From assembly GCA_032622095.1 (NCBI GenBank), contig CP136065.1:18400134-18464133 (forward strand): DNA of 64,000 bases. Reading direction: 5' to 3'. The DNA is from Siphonodentalium dalli (Eukaryota > Mollusca > Scaphopoda > Gadilida > Siphonodentaliidae). The number at the start of each line of letters is the position of its first letter. Positions within the stretch are counted from its first letter, which is position 1. Shown piece by piece: positions 26,101-41,100 of this stretch. The notes under the pieces were generated by a model that worked only from the letters and a program-made list of their open reading frames with translations, was not told the origin of the DNA and made no database searches. The translations under genes were made by a program, and so were the position numbers.

Positions 26101-29100
26101 GGAATCTTACGTTTTTCATGGGCATCAAAATTATTACTATGAATACTTGGTGATAGTTTGAGTTATAACATCCCCCTAAGGTTTTATCCAGTTTGTTTTT
26201 AAATTCGCTATAGCATGCTCGAATCTGTTGTTTGGATTGACGTAGTCATGTTCAGTTAAACAGTTTTTCAGCTACATGTATAGTGGGGGTGTCAGTTACA
26301 TGTATAGTGGGGGTGTCAGCTACATGTATAGTGGGGGTGTCAGCTACATGTATAGTGGGGGTGTCAGCTACATATATAGTGGGGGTGTTAGCTACATTTA
26401 TAGTGGGGTGTCAGCTACATGTATAGTGGGGGTGTCAGCTACATATATAGTGGGGGTGTTAGCTACATTTATAGTGGGGGTGTCAGCTACATGTATAGTG
26501 GGGGTGTCAGCTACATATATAGTGGGGGTGTTAGCTACATTTATAGTGGGGTGTCAGCTACATGTATAGTGGGGTGTCAGCTACATGTATAGTGGGGGTG
26601 TCAGCTACATGTATGGTGGGGGTGTCAGCTACATGTATATCGGGGGTGTCAGTTACATGTATGGTGGGGGTGTCAGCTACATGTATAGTGGGGGTGTCAG
26701 CTACATGTATATTGGGGGTGTCAGCTACATGTATAGTGGGGGTGTCAGCTACATGTATAGTGGGGGTGTCAGCTACATGTATAGTGGGGGTGTTATCTAC
26801 ATGTATAGTGGGGGTGTCAGCTACATGTATAGTGGGGGTGTCAGCTACATGTATAGTGGGGGTGTCAGCTACATGTATAGTGGGGGTGTCAGCTACATGT
26901 ATAGTGGGGGTGTCAGCTACATGTATAGTGGGGGTGTCAGCTACATGTATAGTGGAGGTGTCAGCTACATGTATAGTGGGGGTGTCAGCTACATGTATAT
27001 CGGGGGTGTCAGCTACTTGTATAGTGGGGGTGTCAGCTACATGTATAGTGGGGGTGTCAGCTACATGTATAGTGGGGGTGTCAGCTACATGTATAGTGGG
27101 GGTGTCAGCTACATGTATAGTGGGGGTGTCAGCTACATGTATAGTGGGGGTGTCAGCTACATATATAGTGGGGGTGTCAGCTACATGTATAGTGGGGGTG
27201 TCAGCTACATGTATAGTGGGGGTGTCAGCTACATTTATAGTGGGGTGTCAGCTACATGTATAGTGGGGGTGTCAGCTACATGTATAGTGGGGGTGTCAGC
27301 TACATGTATAGTGGGGGTGTCAGCTACATGTATAGTGGGGGTGTCAGCTACATGTATAGTGGGTGTGTCAGCTACATGTATAGTGGGGTGTCAGCTACAT
27401 GTATAGTGGGGTGTCAGCTACATGTATAGTGGGGGTGTCAGCTACATGTATGGTGGGGGTGTCAGCTACATGTATAGTGGGGGTGTCAGCTACATGTATA
27501 GTGGGGGTGTCAGCTACATGTATAGTGGGTGTGACAGCTACATGTATAGTGGAGGTGTCAGCTACATGTATATTGGGGGTGTCAGCTACACGTATAGTGG
27601 GGGTGTCAGCTACATGTATAGTGGGGGTGTCAGGTTAGATATTTCAAAAAGTTAGAAAGATCTCAGTAACAGTTGGAAATAAAAAAAAACCAAGGTCCAA
27701 ATGTAATGTCCCAAAGTCTGGGAATTTGTGTCTGCTTAAAAAAGTTGGAAAAATTGACACCCCTAATGGAGACCATATACCCACGTCCAGGAAATCAGCG
27801 TATGAGTGAGGAACGTGCACATAATGCTACATCTGATTATATACGAGAGTGTCTGAAAATGGTTGTATTATTTTATTGGTCTTCGACAAGTCATTCCTCC
27901 AGGGATTACAAATTAGCGCTTTCATGACGGGAGCTGCGCTGATGCAGCATTAAAGATCATGTGCCAGACGTCCTCTTAGGTATGCGAGTCTCTTATAGAG
28001 AGCTTCGCGTATATAATATAATGCACTGGCTTACAAGGTCAAGGTAAATATTGTTAGGCCAATGTATCTTCTTATATATGTGAGGCTCCCAATGGGATAC
28101 TCGCATATATTAGAGAATGCATTGGACAGCGATTTGGCAAACTTTCAGAAAGCTCCAGTTCCACTGTCACTCCTTGCATGGGGCCATCATTCATCCGACA
28201 TAATAAAAAAAACCGTGTTCGATCGTGAAGAAGGCATGCTACTACTCCCATCCATCTCAAATTGATGAAGTCTGTCTCTAGAATGTTCAACACCGTTCTA
28301 TTCTCGCTAACCTTATTTTTTCGTAAGCAAGGAAACTCCAGTCATGGAAGGGTTAATATCTATCAGAACCGCCTCATCGACACAACAAACCGCCTCATCG
28401 ACACAACAAACCGCCTCATCGACACAACAAACCGCCTCATCGACACAACAAACCGCCTCATCGACACAACAAATACACTGACAGAACCGCCTCATCGACA
28501 CAACAAATACACTGACAGAACCGCCTTATCGACACAACAAATACACTGACAGAACGGCCTCATCGAAACAACAAACACACTGACAGAACCGTCTCATCGA
28601 CACAACAAATACACTGACAGAACCGCCTCATCGACACAACAAATACACTGAACCGCCTCATCGACACAACAAAGACACTGACAGAACCGCCTCATCGACA
28701 CAACAAATACACTGAACCGCCTCATCGACACAACAAATATACTGACAGAACCGCCTCATCGACACAACAAATACACTGAACCGCCTCATCGACACAACAA
28801 AGACACTGACAGAACCGCCTCATCGACACAACAAATACACTGACAGAACCGCCTCATCGACACAACAAATACACTGAACCGCCTCATCGACACAACAAAG
28901 ACACTGACAGAACCGCCTCATCGACACAACAAACACACAGACAGAACCGTCTCATCGACACAACAAATACACTGACAGAACCGCCTCATCGACACAACAA
29001 ATACACTGAACCGCCTCATCGACACAACAAATACACTGACAGAGCCGTCTCATCGACACAACAAATACACTGACAGAGCCGTCTCATCGACACAACAAAT

Positions 29101-32100
29101 ACATTGACAGAACCGTCTCATCGACACAACAAATACACTGACAGAGCCGTCTCATCGACACAACAAATACACTGACATAACCGCCTCATCGACACAACAA
29201 ATACACTGAACCGCCTCATCGACACAACAAAGACACTGACAGAACCGCCTCATCGACACAACAAATACACTGACAGAACCGCCTCATCGACACAACAAAT
29301 ACACTGAACCGCCTCATCGACACAACAAAGACACTGACAGAACCGCCTCATCGACACAACAAACACACTGACATAACCGTCTCATCGACACAACAAATAC
29401 ACTGACAGAACCGCCTCATCGATACAACAAATACACTGAACCGCCTCATCGACACAACAAATACACTGACAGAACCGCCTCATCGACACAACAAATACAC
29501 TGAACCGCCTCATCGACACAACAAAGACACTGACAGAACCGCCTCATCGACACAACAAATACACTGACAGAACCGCTTCATCGACACAACAAATACACTG
29601 ACAGAACCGCCTTATCGACACAACAAAGACACTGACAGAATCGCCTCATCGACACAACAAACACACTGACAGAACCGTCTCATCGACACAACAAATACAC
29701 TGACAGAACCGCCTCATCGACACAACAAATACACTGACAGAACCGCCTCATCGACACAACAAATACACTGACAGAACCGCCTCATCGACACAACAAAGAC
29801 ACTGACAGAACCGCCTCATCGACACAACAAATACACTGACAGAACCGCCTCATCGACACAACAAATACACTGAACCGCCTCATCGACACAACAAATACAC
29901 TGACAGAGCCGTCTCATCGACACAACAAATACACTGACAGAGCCGTCTCATCGACACAACAAATACACTGACAGAACCGCCTCATCGACACAACAAATAC
30001 ACTGACAGAACCGCCTCATCGACACAACAAATACACTGACAGAACCGCCTCATCGACACAACAAATACACTGACAGAACCGCCTCATCGACACAACAAAG
30101 ACACTGACAGAACCGCCTCATCGACACAACAAATACACTGACAGAACCGCCTAATCGACACAACAAATACTGACAGAAAACTGGGGACAAATACGTGGAT
30201 GTTCTAATATACAACCATGCAGGCTTATATCGACAGAAGTTTAAAATGCGAAGTTCTTGGATTTCAACCCAGTCATTAACATGGGAAATCCATGACGTCA
30301 TCCTGTCAATTGTAATCACGATGCGATATAACACATGCACAATTATAGTATACGCCACGTACGTGATGAATTTTATATCCTATTGCAGGGGCTTATATTC
30401 TTGCACGATAGCGAGCTACAGTACCATGGCAACCTGAAGAGTTCTAACTGTGTGGTGAACAGTCGGTGGACCCTGCAGCTTACAGACATAAGGTTGCTGG
30501 ACATACGATCCCGGACCTACCATATGGAGGACGAGCATGCTTTCTACAGGAGTAAGCCTTACATTACCGAATACCTGTAAAATATACATGTATCGCGCGG
30601 AACGGTTACCGCAGTCATTCAGATGAGTAAAAATTCACAAGTACATGTGCACGATAGCTGCACATAGTGTAACTTTGACCCTTTACCCAACAGAACGGCC
30701 CTGTGCCAATGCATTCTCTTATATATGCGAGTCGACCATAGGTCGCCTCGCATATATAAGAGAATGCATTGGCTTAACACATTAAAAATGATAAAATTGT
30801 TAAAGAATGTAAGAAAAAATGGTAAAAAATGGTAAAAAGTGTTAAAAAAAGATTATTTTTAGGCCAATGCATTCTCTTATATATGCGAGGCGACCTATGG
30901 TCGACTCGCATATATAAGAGAATGCATTGGCACAGGGCATAACTGTAACCATCACAATGTGGTCAATGAGCCGGTTCCAATGATATCCATATTTGTATGG
31001 TTTTATTGAGACAGACCGAAGATATTTTATGCTGTTGAAGCTTTATTTGGCCGGTTTTGGCCGGTTTGTTGGGTAAAGGGTTAAGCAGTTCTTGCCTCTC
31101 GGACGAAAATAATATATTTTGGCACAGAAGCATCACATGATACATGTATATGCACTAGAACACTTTAGTCGGAGCCATTGCAACTATTAATACATATCTA
31201 ACCATATATGGAAAAATGTTCCAGAAAATCCTTGTCTGCCTTACGAAAGACAACTCTAAATCTAACGACTTTGCTCCATCTAACCATATATCAAATATGA
31301 AGCAATGAAGGGTGTGTCTTTTTACCGGATTCCGGATCCCGGATTTCGACCCGGATTTAGGTGTCTTTTTACCGGATTTCTACCCGGATTCGGGTATGAA
31401 TTTCATGCTTGTTTTATCACACATTTAACCCATTAAAAGCCGTTTCTGACACGCGGAAACTCGCTAGGAGGTGAGCTTAAACCAATATAGGGCTGTCGTG
31501 CTCATTCAACCCGATTAATCGTATTTAAAGGTACATATCGTGCCCGGATCAGCATACTTCTTAGTTTTTCATATAGACACGGCGGTTGGATTGATTTTAC
31601 GTGATCATGATGGCATTTAAGGGAACACACCATGTCCGGATCCGAATTAATTATCTCGTAATTATTGATCATATTTAAAGGTAGACATCATGTCCGGATC
31701 CGGTTTTTTTCTCTCTCTTTTTTTCCATATAAATTATCGTCTTTTTGATATATTAAATGTCACGTGGAACAAAGTTATAAGTTGATTTTGAGACGTTATA
31801 CTAGGCTGTTGGATTGATGTCACGGAATGATTATCGCATTTAAAGGTACACAAATCCGGTAAAAAGACACACCCAGCAATGAACACTGATACTGAGTCCG
31901 TGCCTCCATAACTCTAAATATATATTTTCGATTTTATTGCTTCTCTGGGGTCAAAGGAGTTGGTTCATATATATCATACTTAGTTTTATGTTTCATACAC
32001 ACTGAAAGGACTGACCGAAGCGATACCAATATTATTTGCTTTTGAACGTCCACACAGCAGTTAATTGCATACTCTATACTGATAATAGTTGGATTTGCTA

Positions 32101-35100
32101 AATTGCTATTCAGTTGGTTTCCCCCCTCCGATGCTCTGTATACCTTGTAGACATCGCAACTGGGTGCTACAGGCGGTGGTTGAAATTGCGCGTACATCTG
32201 GTGGGTTCAATTACACATATATGTGGCGTTTGGGTCTATACACCATAACATTCTTTGACATAAACTTTGAAATTACGAACCATGCATACGGTACTAAATT
32301 GTGTATATAAATAATCTCAAGTGACATATAGTTATTTCCTCTATACCCTGGACCGTACGACAGAAACGGCACGGAATCTGACAAAGTTTGCCGAAGTTAG
32401 TATTGTCAACAAACACCATAATTTGTCATGCATAATATCACTAAAATAACACAGCGTTGATTATGATCAGATGCGTGGCGCTGCGTATTCCCTCAACTTA
32501 TTTCCAGAAGCACTACTTGGCATTCTTCTTGGTATCAGAAACAACAGAATGCACTGTTTATAATAATTTGCACAAAAATACTGGCAAAACATTGACACCT
32601 TAAGAAGTGTACATACGTGAACAATCTTTTAGGTAATATCTGTTAACATCTTGGCTGCTATAAGGTACGTACTGAAAACGTATCTACTTCCGCGCACTAA
32701 CAGGCAGTCATCATTCATAAGGGGAACCAAGACATTTGTGCAACTGAATCAAAATATCCAGAGGTTTCAATCAATGCATGGTGTTCCAGGATTTGTTATG
32801 ATAGTAGCATTTGCATGAAGTTAGGACATTCCCATTATATTTTTCCACTGCCATAATGGACAGAACGTCGACGGCCCAGCACACGACTCCACGACGTCAT
32901 TCAGCAGTGTAGAAGTTAACCCTTTACCCAACAGAACGGCCCTGTGCCAATGCATTCTCTTATATATGCGAGTCGACCATAGGTCGCCTCGCATATATAA
33001 GAGAATGCATTGGCTTAACACATATTAAAAATGATAAAATTGTCAAAGAATGTAGAAAAATAATATAATTATTTTTTTTAAATGTAAGAAAAAAGAAAAA
33101 AAATTGTTAAAGAATGTAAGAAAAAATGGTAAAAAGTGTTAAAAAAAGATTTTTTTAGGCCAATGCATTCTCTTATATATGCGAGGCGAACTATGGTCGA
33201 CTCGCATATATAAGAGAATGCATTGGCACAGGGCATAACTGTAACCATCACAATGTGGTCAATGAACCGGTTCCAATGATATCCATATTTGTATGGTGGT
33301 ATTGAGACAGACCGAAGATATTTTAGGCTGTTGAAGCTTTATTTGGGCGTTTTTGGCCGGTTTGTTGGGTAAAGGGTTAAACCGGTTGACGGTTGTATTC
33401 TCACTTATCGATATTTTATCTGCGGAAGTGCAATAGTCTGCTATTCACCTTACTAGTACTTGCTACAATACATTATGGGCCTTTAAAGACATACTTCGAT
33501 TTCAGATCTCCTCTGGAAGGCGCCGGAATTCCTCAGGATGTCAGGTCATCACGGATCACAGAAAGGAGACATATACTCGTTTGGAATCATACTGCATGAA
33601 ATATTCGGCAGAAGCGGTCCTTATGGGTTCTCTGATCTCAGTCCAAAAGGTATATTGACGACAATCTTATTTACATACTTTAATACAAGTATGTGGGCAT
33701 TCAACTCAGTTGATAACTTGTTTCAAAACAATTGTGTGGGCATTCAATTCAGTATATTTAAAATATAGAACACACCGGAAGAATTGGACTATAAGGTATT
33801 ATCTGGCATGAATAAAAACAATAGTCACAGACGAAAAGGTCATGCAATACTGGAACGCAATCAGCCTTCGGAATTAAATGCATGCAAGAAATCAAAATCG
33901 TTTGGTATTGATCCCATAAAATGGAATGGAATGGTCTATTATTCACCTGGAGGGATGCTCAGGAAATATACTTGTCCCTATTAATTCGTGGGAAATGTTC
34001 AGATATTAATTTCATAATATGGTCTATGGCCGTTTGATGAACTTATTCGGAACTTCTCATCAATGAATATTTAGTTAAGAAATGGGTAATATACGTGCAC
34101 CAATATCCTGAAGATGAACCTTTTCAGATATTAAGTTTAACCCTTTCTATACTAAAGCATCATTGATGAGTAGTTATCACATAGGAAATGTTCAGATAAT
34201 AAATATAACACTTTCTAAACTAAAGCATCATTGATGAGTTGTTATCCCATAAGAAATGTTCAGATAATAAGTTTAACCCTTTCTATACTAAAGCATCATT
34301 GATGAGTAGTTATCCCATAAGAAATGTTCAGATAATAAGTTTAACCCTTTCTATACTAAAGCATCATTGATGAGTAGTTACCCCACATGAAATGTTCAGA
34401 TAATAAGTTTAACCCTTTCTATACTAAAGCATCATTGATGAGTAGTTACCCCACATGAAATGTTCAGATAATAAGTTTAACCCTTTCTATACTAAAGCAT
34501 CATTGATGAGTAGTTATCCCATAATAAATGTTCAGATAATAAGTTTAACCCTTTCTATACTAAAGCATCATTGATGAGTAGTTATCCCATAAGAAATGTT
34601 CAGATAATAAGTTTAACCCTTTCTATACTAAAGCATCATTGATGAGTAGTTACCCCACATGAAATGTTCAGATAATAAGTTTAACCCTTTCTATACTAAA
34701 GCATCATTGATGAGTAGTTATCCCATAAGAACTGTTCAGATAATAAGTTTAAACCTTTCTATACTAAGGAATCATTGATGAGTAGTTATCCCATAAGAAA
34801 TGTTCAGATAATAAGTTTAACCCTTTCTATACTAAGGCATCATTGATGAGTAGTTATCCCATAAGAAATGTTCAGATAATAAGTTTAACCCTTTCTATAC
34901 TAAAGCATCATTGATGAGTAGTTACCCCACATGAAATGTTCAGATAATAAGTTTAACCCTTTCTACACTAAAGCATCATTGATGAGTAGTTATCCCATAC
35001 GAAATGTTCAGATAATAAGTTTAACCCTTTCTGTACTAAAGCATCATTGATGAGTAGTTATCCCATAAGAAATGTTCAGATAATAAGTTTAACCCATTCT

Positions 35101-38100
35101 ATACTAAAGCATCATTGATGAGTAGTTATCCCATAAGAAATGTTCAGATAATAAGTTTAACCCTTTCTATACAGTAGTTATCCCATAAGAAATGTTCAGA
35201 TAATAAGTTCAACAAACGCTTGTTGAACTTATTATATAAACATTTCCCTCAAGAAATAGGGATCCTGCTGCACTTGTATTTATCTGACATCTGCTTTTAT
35301 TACCTTAACATCCCTCCAAATCAAATACTAGACCATTCCGATGTACACTTTTGAACTGACAAAGGACAAGGGATACTGTACTCAAATGTTGTTGTTGGTT
35401 TCTATAGTCTCTGAGTCGTAGATTAAGGTAACCAGAATTCCATTATTTGAAAGTATGTTCAGTACGAAGTAATGTTACGGATGGCAGATTAGCCGGAATG
35501 CGAAAATACAAATTGTCATTGTCGAGTATTTTTTGTACAGTTTTCAAGCAAATGTATCAAATAAATGTTATATCATATGCATACTAGTCCCATATACTCA
35601 TTTAAGTTAATTTATAGTCACTAGTCTAGTCAGTGAGTGGCTTGAGTTTAAGCCCCGCATCAACATATTGTTTTTACGGGCACATGTGTGCTATAGGCTT
35701 TGCCAAATCCACTGTCCGTCAATTAATTTGATTACGTCTTGTACACGTAAATTCGTAATTCAATTTATAGCTCCAGCGATAAATTAAATTTATATCAAAT
35801 TATTAACTTTGATTTTAAGATAACATTTTAACCTGAACGTTAACAGAATACATCTTCGACTCAAAGTACGTATTTTTCTATATGTTATCGACATCAGATC
35901 GTTGTTATTGACAAGCCACACAATAACTATCACCAGTTACTTGAAATAGTATTGTTTTTAGGATATATACATATCTATAAAATCCTCTATTCTCATCCTG
36001 AAAACAATTCTGACAAATTAATTAATTACATTAATATATAATGTATTAAAACAAGGCATTTGACAATTTACATTTTGATGACACACACACATTATTATAG
36101 GTGTTACAGTTAACATTATATCGATTATAGTTATACATTGTCAATGTCATATTCAATATGTTATGTTTATGTTATGGATCACGCTTCTTGGCTTATATCC
36201 AATAAAGAATTGAATTGAATTGAATTATTACCGGATTTATTGAAAATGGCGAATAGTATCCCTTTAATATAAATAATCATACTTATATGCGTTCGTGCTC
36301 TTATACATGGGTTATATTGATCTTATATTGATCTGAATTGAATTGTTTGATTTTCAAGAAATTATAGAGAAAGTGAAGGCGACGAGGAATGCAGAATTCC
36401 GTCCAAATATACGAGCTTTGACCTGTGATAGCTATGTGCATGTGTGTCTGAATATGTGCTGGAGAGAATGTCCCATAGACAGACCAGATGCCCGAGGTGT
36501 GTGGACAATGCTCAAGCCGATGCGGGCAGGCATGTGAGTGTTATGTTGTTGTCTATATATACGAGGGCTAGATGATTTTATACACGCACGCACCAAATGA
36601 ATGGTGGATATGCTGGATTACAGTTATGCCCTAAGTAATCGACCCCTTAACCACAGCAGAATTATGGGTAACTTTTCAGGATTTAGTCGGAAATATGGCT
36701 TGTTGCCATTCATCGGAAAGCCCTCAATGAGAGCTTTCCGATGAATGGCAACAAGCCATATTTCCGACTAAATCCTGAAAAGTTACCCATAATTATGCTG
36801 TGGTTAAGAGGTCGATTACTTAGGGCATTAATGTACATGCGCACATTTCTCTATATGTGCTCGTCCGCCCTCATGTCCCCCGTCCGAGCAGATATCTCAG
36901 CCATATAGGTTATCGGATTTCAATAAAATTTGGTCAGAACCTCGAATCTCAGAAATATATACCCCCAAGTACAAGTACAACAGGAAACTCCTCGCTCGTG
37001 ATTCGTTGCATAGCGGGAGAGTATTATACCAGACGTGTTAATATTAGTTATACATATATAACACTCAGCGGCATTAATGTTGTACACTGATGCAAGTAAC
37101 GGTACACTATATCACACTTGCGGGTACTTGATCAACTGACTTACATCATAATAGTATTATATATATGTCATATAATATCGAAAACGTCATCCAAAATGTT
37201 TGTCTAATATTTATAACCAGGAAACGAAACATCCTCGATAACATGATGTCCATAATGGAGAAGTATCAGTCCAATCTGGAAGACTTGGTTCAAGAAAGAA
37301 CAGAGTTACTCATCGAGGAGAAAAAGAAGACAGAAAATCTGCTGCTACGAATGTTACCAAAGTGAGTTTACATGAAGAGACACTAGACTACTAAAACGAA
37401 ACTTCAATATTGGTCACGTGATTGTACTTCCAGCGTATAGTGCTACACGTGATTGTACTTCCGTTGTGAATGTTACCAAAGTGAGTTGAAGGGATATCAG
37501 ACTAATAAAACAAAACTTAAAAATTGGTCACATTATTGTTCTTCCAGTATATAGTGCTACCCTGGACATGTTCGTGGTTATCAATATTGTATCTCTCCTC
37601 GGAACGTGTGATGTAAATTCGGGGGAAGAAACGACAAATTTGAGACAGGAGACACCAGTCAATGAATGCTTCTGTCACCAGAAATTGATTTCTCTTCCAG
37701 TAATTTCACGTGCTATCACCGTGGGGCAGCAAATGTTACTATTACAAGAACATATTGCGCTGTCGCAATCTGCTGTTGACCCTGCTTGACCCTACATTAA
37801 TTTAAGCCATGCACGTATACCCGTATAGGTATAACATTGATGTAAACATCTAGTCTAGACTTCTATATTATGTTTTACCCGGCAGTGTGAACGGCCGAAG
37901 GCTGAAATCCATTTACATGAACGGTATATATATCATATCATCGAGACAGGGCCATCTTCTCTCTTCTATCACAACCCATGTCAAATCTGACAAAACGAAT
38001 GAAGCAGTGTTTATAGGATCCGTACTAATAGGTTACATCACTTCTCCGATCCCAATACTTCTATATGAATAAAAAACCTTAACTTCAATAATATGTATTG

Positions 38101-41100
38101 AGACTAATAAATATATTTACACTGAACAAAAACACTTAAAGGTGCTCAATCCGATTCGATGGTCCCCATATAATCCAACAACAACAATAACAACAACAAC
38201 CAAAAATAACGCTAACCACTGTTAACTATAGTCTATTGCCCGAAACGTGTTATTTATCAACAATGTTGTTCGACGAAATTTTGCTTTATTGTCAACACAA
38301 AGCCTCTTGATTTTAGAGTTATCCATCTTCAGTCTCGATGGTAAAACATAATAGATTTCCAAAATCGATATCTAATAACTATGAGCTTTGATAGGTGGGT
38401 TCCCTGACTCAAGTCAAATATTTTTCACCCCCGAATCCAAATAAATAGTAATTGAGGGGCGCATAATCCGATTATGCATCTTTAAAAATTAGAGATTAAC
38501 CCATGAAAACGGGGAAACAAACAATTCGTATTGTCAAAAGTGCATCATTTCACCATTAGGAGTGACTGCGTTTTGAAGACCTTGGTCTACAACTGGTAAA
38601 GATGAAATACGTTCTTTATTCAACAGGCCGGTAGCCGAGCAGCTGAAACGTGGCGAGCCTGTGATACCGGAGTCTTTCGACTCCGTTACTATATACTTCA
38701 GTGATATCTGTGGATTCACAGAACTATCTGCGTCCAGTGCGCCGATGCAGGTGAGCATCATTAGTAATCAAGTAAATACACGTCGTGAAGTATCCTGTTA
38801 ATATAGCGCCATGTAATCTCAACTCCTCAAATTAAACATAGAAAACGTTGCTTCTTCGGAAATTGAGAGGGTTAAAATAGCACTCTCTATATAAATACAT
38901 CATCCACTGAATTGAATCTCTTATCGAAAATATAGAAATATTATAGGGCAGAACCTGCTTTTAAAGATAGCGACGAGTGGTCTTATTTTAGCTCGCTGTT
39001 TTTTATGTTAAGTACCTTACAGCGGTGTCAGGTTTCTTTCAGGTGGTCGACTTACTCAATGACCTCTACACTGCGTTTGATTCCACTATCCGGCACCATG
39101 ACGTATACAAAGTGGAGACAATTGGCGACGCATATATGGTCGTTTCAGGATTACCGATTCGGAACTGCATCAGCCATTCTGGGGAAATAGCTTCCATGTC
39201 GCTACATTTATTAACCACCATAAAGACATTTCACGTCCGGCATCGACCAGAAACCACATTAAAACTCCGAATAGGAATACACTCAGGTATGAGTCAGTAT
39301 AAGTTTATTTAGATGTGTATTATGACTATTATGTGACAGTATATAAATGACAGAAAGGGGTTGAACAATAGGTGTATTAGAGTATGATTTCCGAACAATA
39401 GGTGTATTAGAGTATGATTTCCGAACAATATGTGTATTAGAGTATGATTTCCGAACATATTCGTTGACATAGCGCTGAAAATAGGTGTTTTGAACTTTTG
39501 ATTATTTTAATTTTCGATAAATTTGACATCTTTTCGTTTATGCTGGTTCAATTATTTTTAGTCAGCACAGCAGTTGCGTAAAAAATGAAACTGTGAAGAA
39601 ACACGTAAAACTGTCCTCGATCGGGAACATTTATTGTACTACATAATTTTGATGATTAACACGACGAGAAAGTAGTGCATGAAGTCTTTAACTAGTTTCA
39701 TGTAAAGATAACACAATATAAATGTTCCTGGCAGTCCATTTTCGATTCGAGATTTCCGATGAATACAAATAGAACCGTTTTTATAATGGGCCGATTGTGT
39801 TTGTCTTTTTTTTTTACTTCAATTCGTTTCCGGGACATTTAATGCTCGTATAGAAAGGTAGTTCATGTAATTTATCGACCTATTTAAAACAAGGAGTCAT
39901 TCAAAAGCGAATATTATTAGATGTAATTGGGAGCACAAACCGCCACCATGTGACTTCAGTATGCAGTAAAATGTTGTAAAATGGAACATCGCGATGTATC
40001 AGCTTCGCAGTCTCTTTCAGTTTAATAAAAGTTGAAAACAGAGTGGCTCCTCTTTAATTAGTTTCGTATTCTGCAGGGTCGTGTGTTGCGGGCGTTGTTG
40101 GCCTCACTATGCCACGATACACACTATTTGGCGATACAGTGAACACAGCGTCACGCATGGAATCCACGGGAGAAGGTAAGGGCAACACTATAGTATTTTA
40201 TTTCGTGTCTGAATGTGGATTGGGCTATAGTTGAGTTTGGTGCCACATTTATCATAGACTGTACTGTTAATCACCAAGTCGAATGTGACCCGATGAAAAT
40301 AAATCAGCACCACAGAAACACAACGTCCTATAAGGTAAAATCATAATGGAACGAAGAAGGACCCATATTTTATCAGTTTTGTTCAACCTTCTGTTGACTA
40401 TATTTATTTTCTGGAACACGCGGAGCTATACATGTATCTAGGAAGTTTGTTTTAACAGTTATTTGTAAATGTGAAATTAACTTGTCGTTCGACAAAACGT
40501 TAAGTACTATTTCTATAAATAACGTCCAATTAAGTTCCATCTAGCCCACAAACGCACTGAACCTGGTGTGCGTTCGGATGTGTGACACACGTGGGTACAA
40601 CACATAATACTCAAATGGGTGATAATATTAGGGTGGGCTTCTCATTTCGTTCCCAGACTAAATTTCATCCATCGAAATATTGTTTTGGATAAGCCAAACT
40701 AGAAAATAGGTTGAGATAATTCTGACATTTTAATTTCTAACCATGCAGTATAAACGGTGTGGTTCCAAACCAAGAATTGAGTAATTTCCTTCATACATTT
40801 GGCTGGTGTCACACGTGTCAAACTAGCGATGTCATAATATGTGTACTCTCTTAATATGGTGCAGTTTAGTGGCAGCTGTCTGTCATAATTACTATGGTAT
40901 AGTCAAATTCACAACCTGTACTGCGTTATACCCCCCACTATATGAGTTCATGGTGCATATATGATGCATAGCAGTTATTTAGCTGGATCGGCTTAGTCGC
41001 ATGCTAGGTGGCGCTGCCCGGAGTGTGCTTATTGTGTTAAAAGTGCCGAAAAGCGGTGGTTTTGTTGCTTAAACACGGGTACATAACTGACGACGATTCC

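Noticed and set aside
26276-27655. Open frames of up to 273 codons (GVSYMYSG / GVSATCIV repeats)
   Set aside because: They follow from a 24-bp minisatellite without stops. Open in more than one frame, no splice or start context, and variants do not preserve codons.
26270-30178. CRISPR array
   Set aside because: Repeats are directly adjacent without unique spacers, there are no cas genes, and the window is eukaryotic.
28313-30358. Minus-strand CCVDEAV-type frames
   Set aside because: Artefacts of the 21/34-bp minisatellite.
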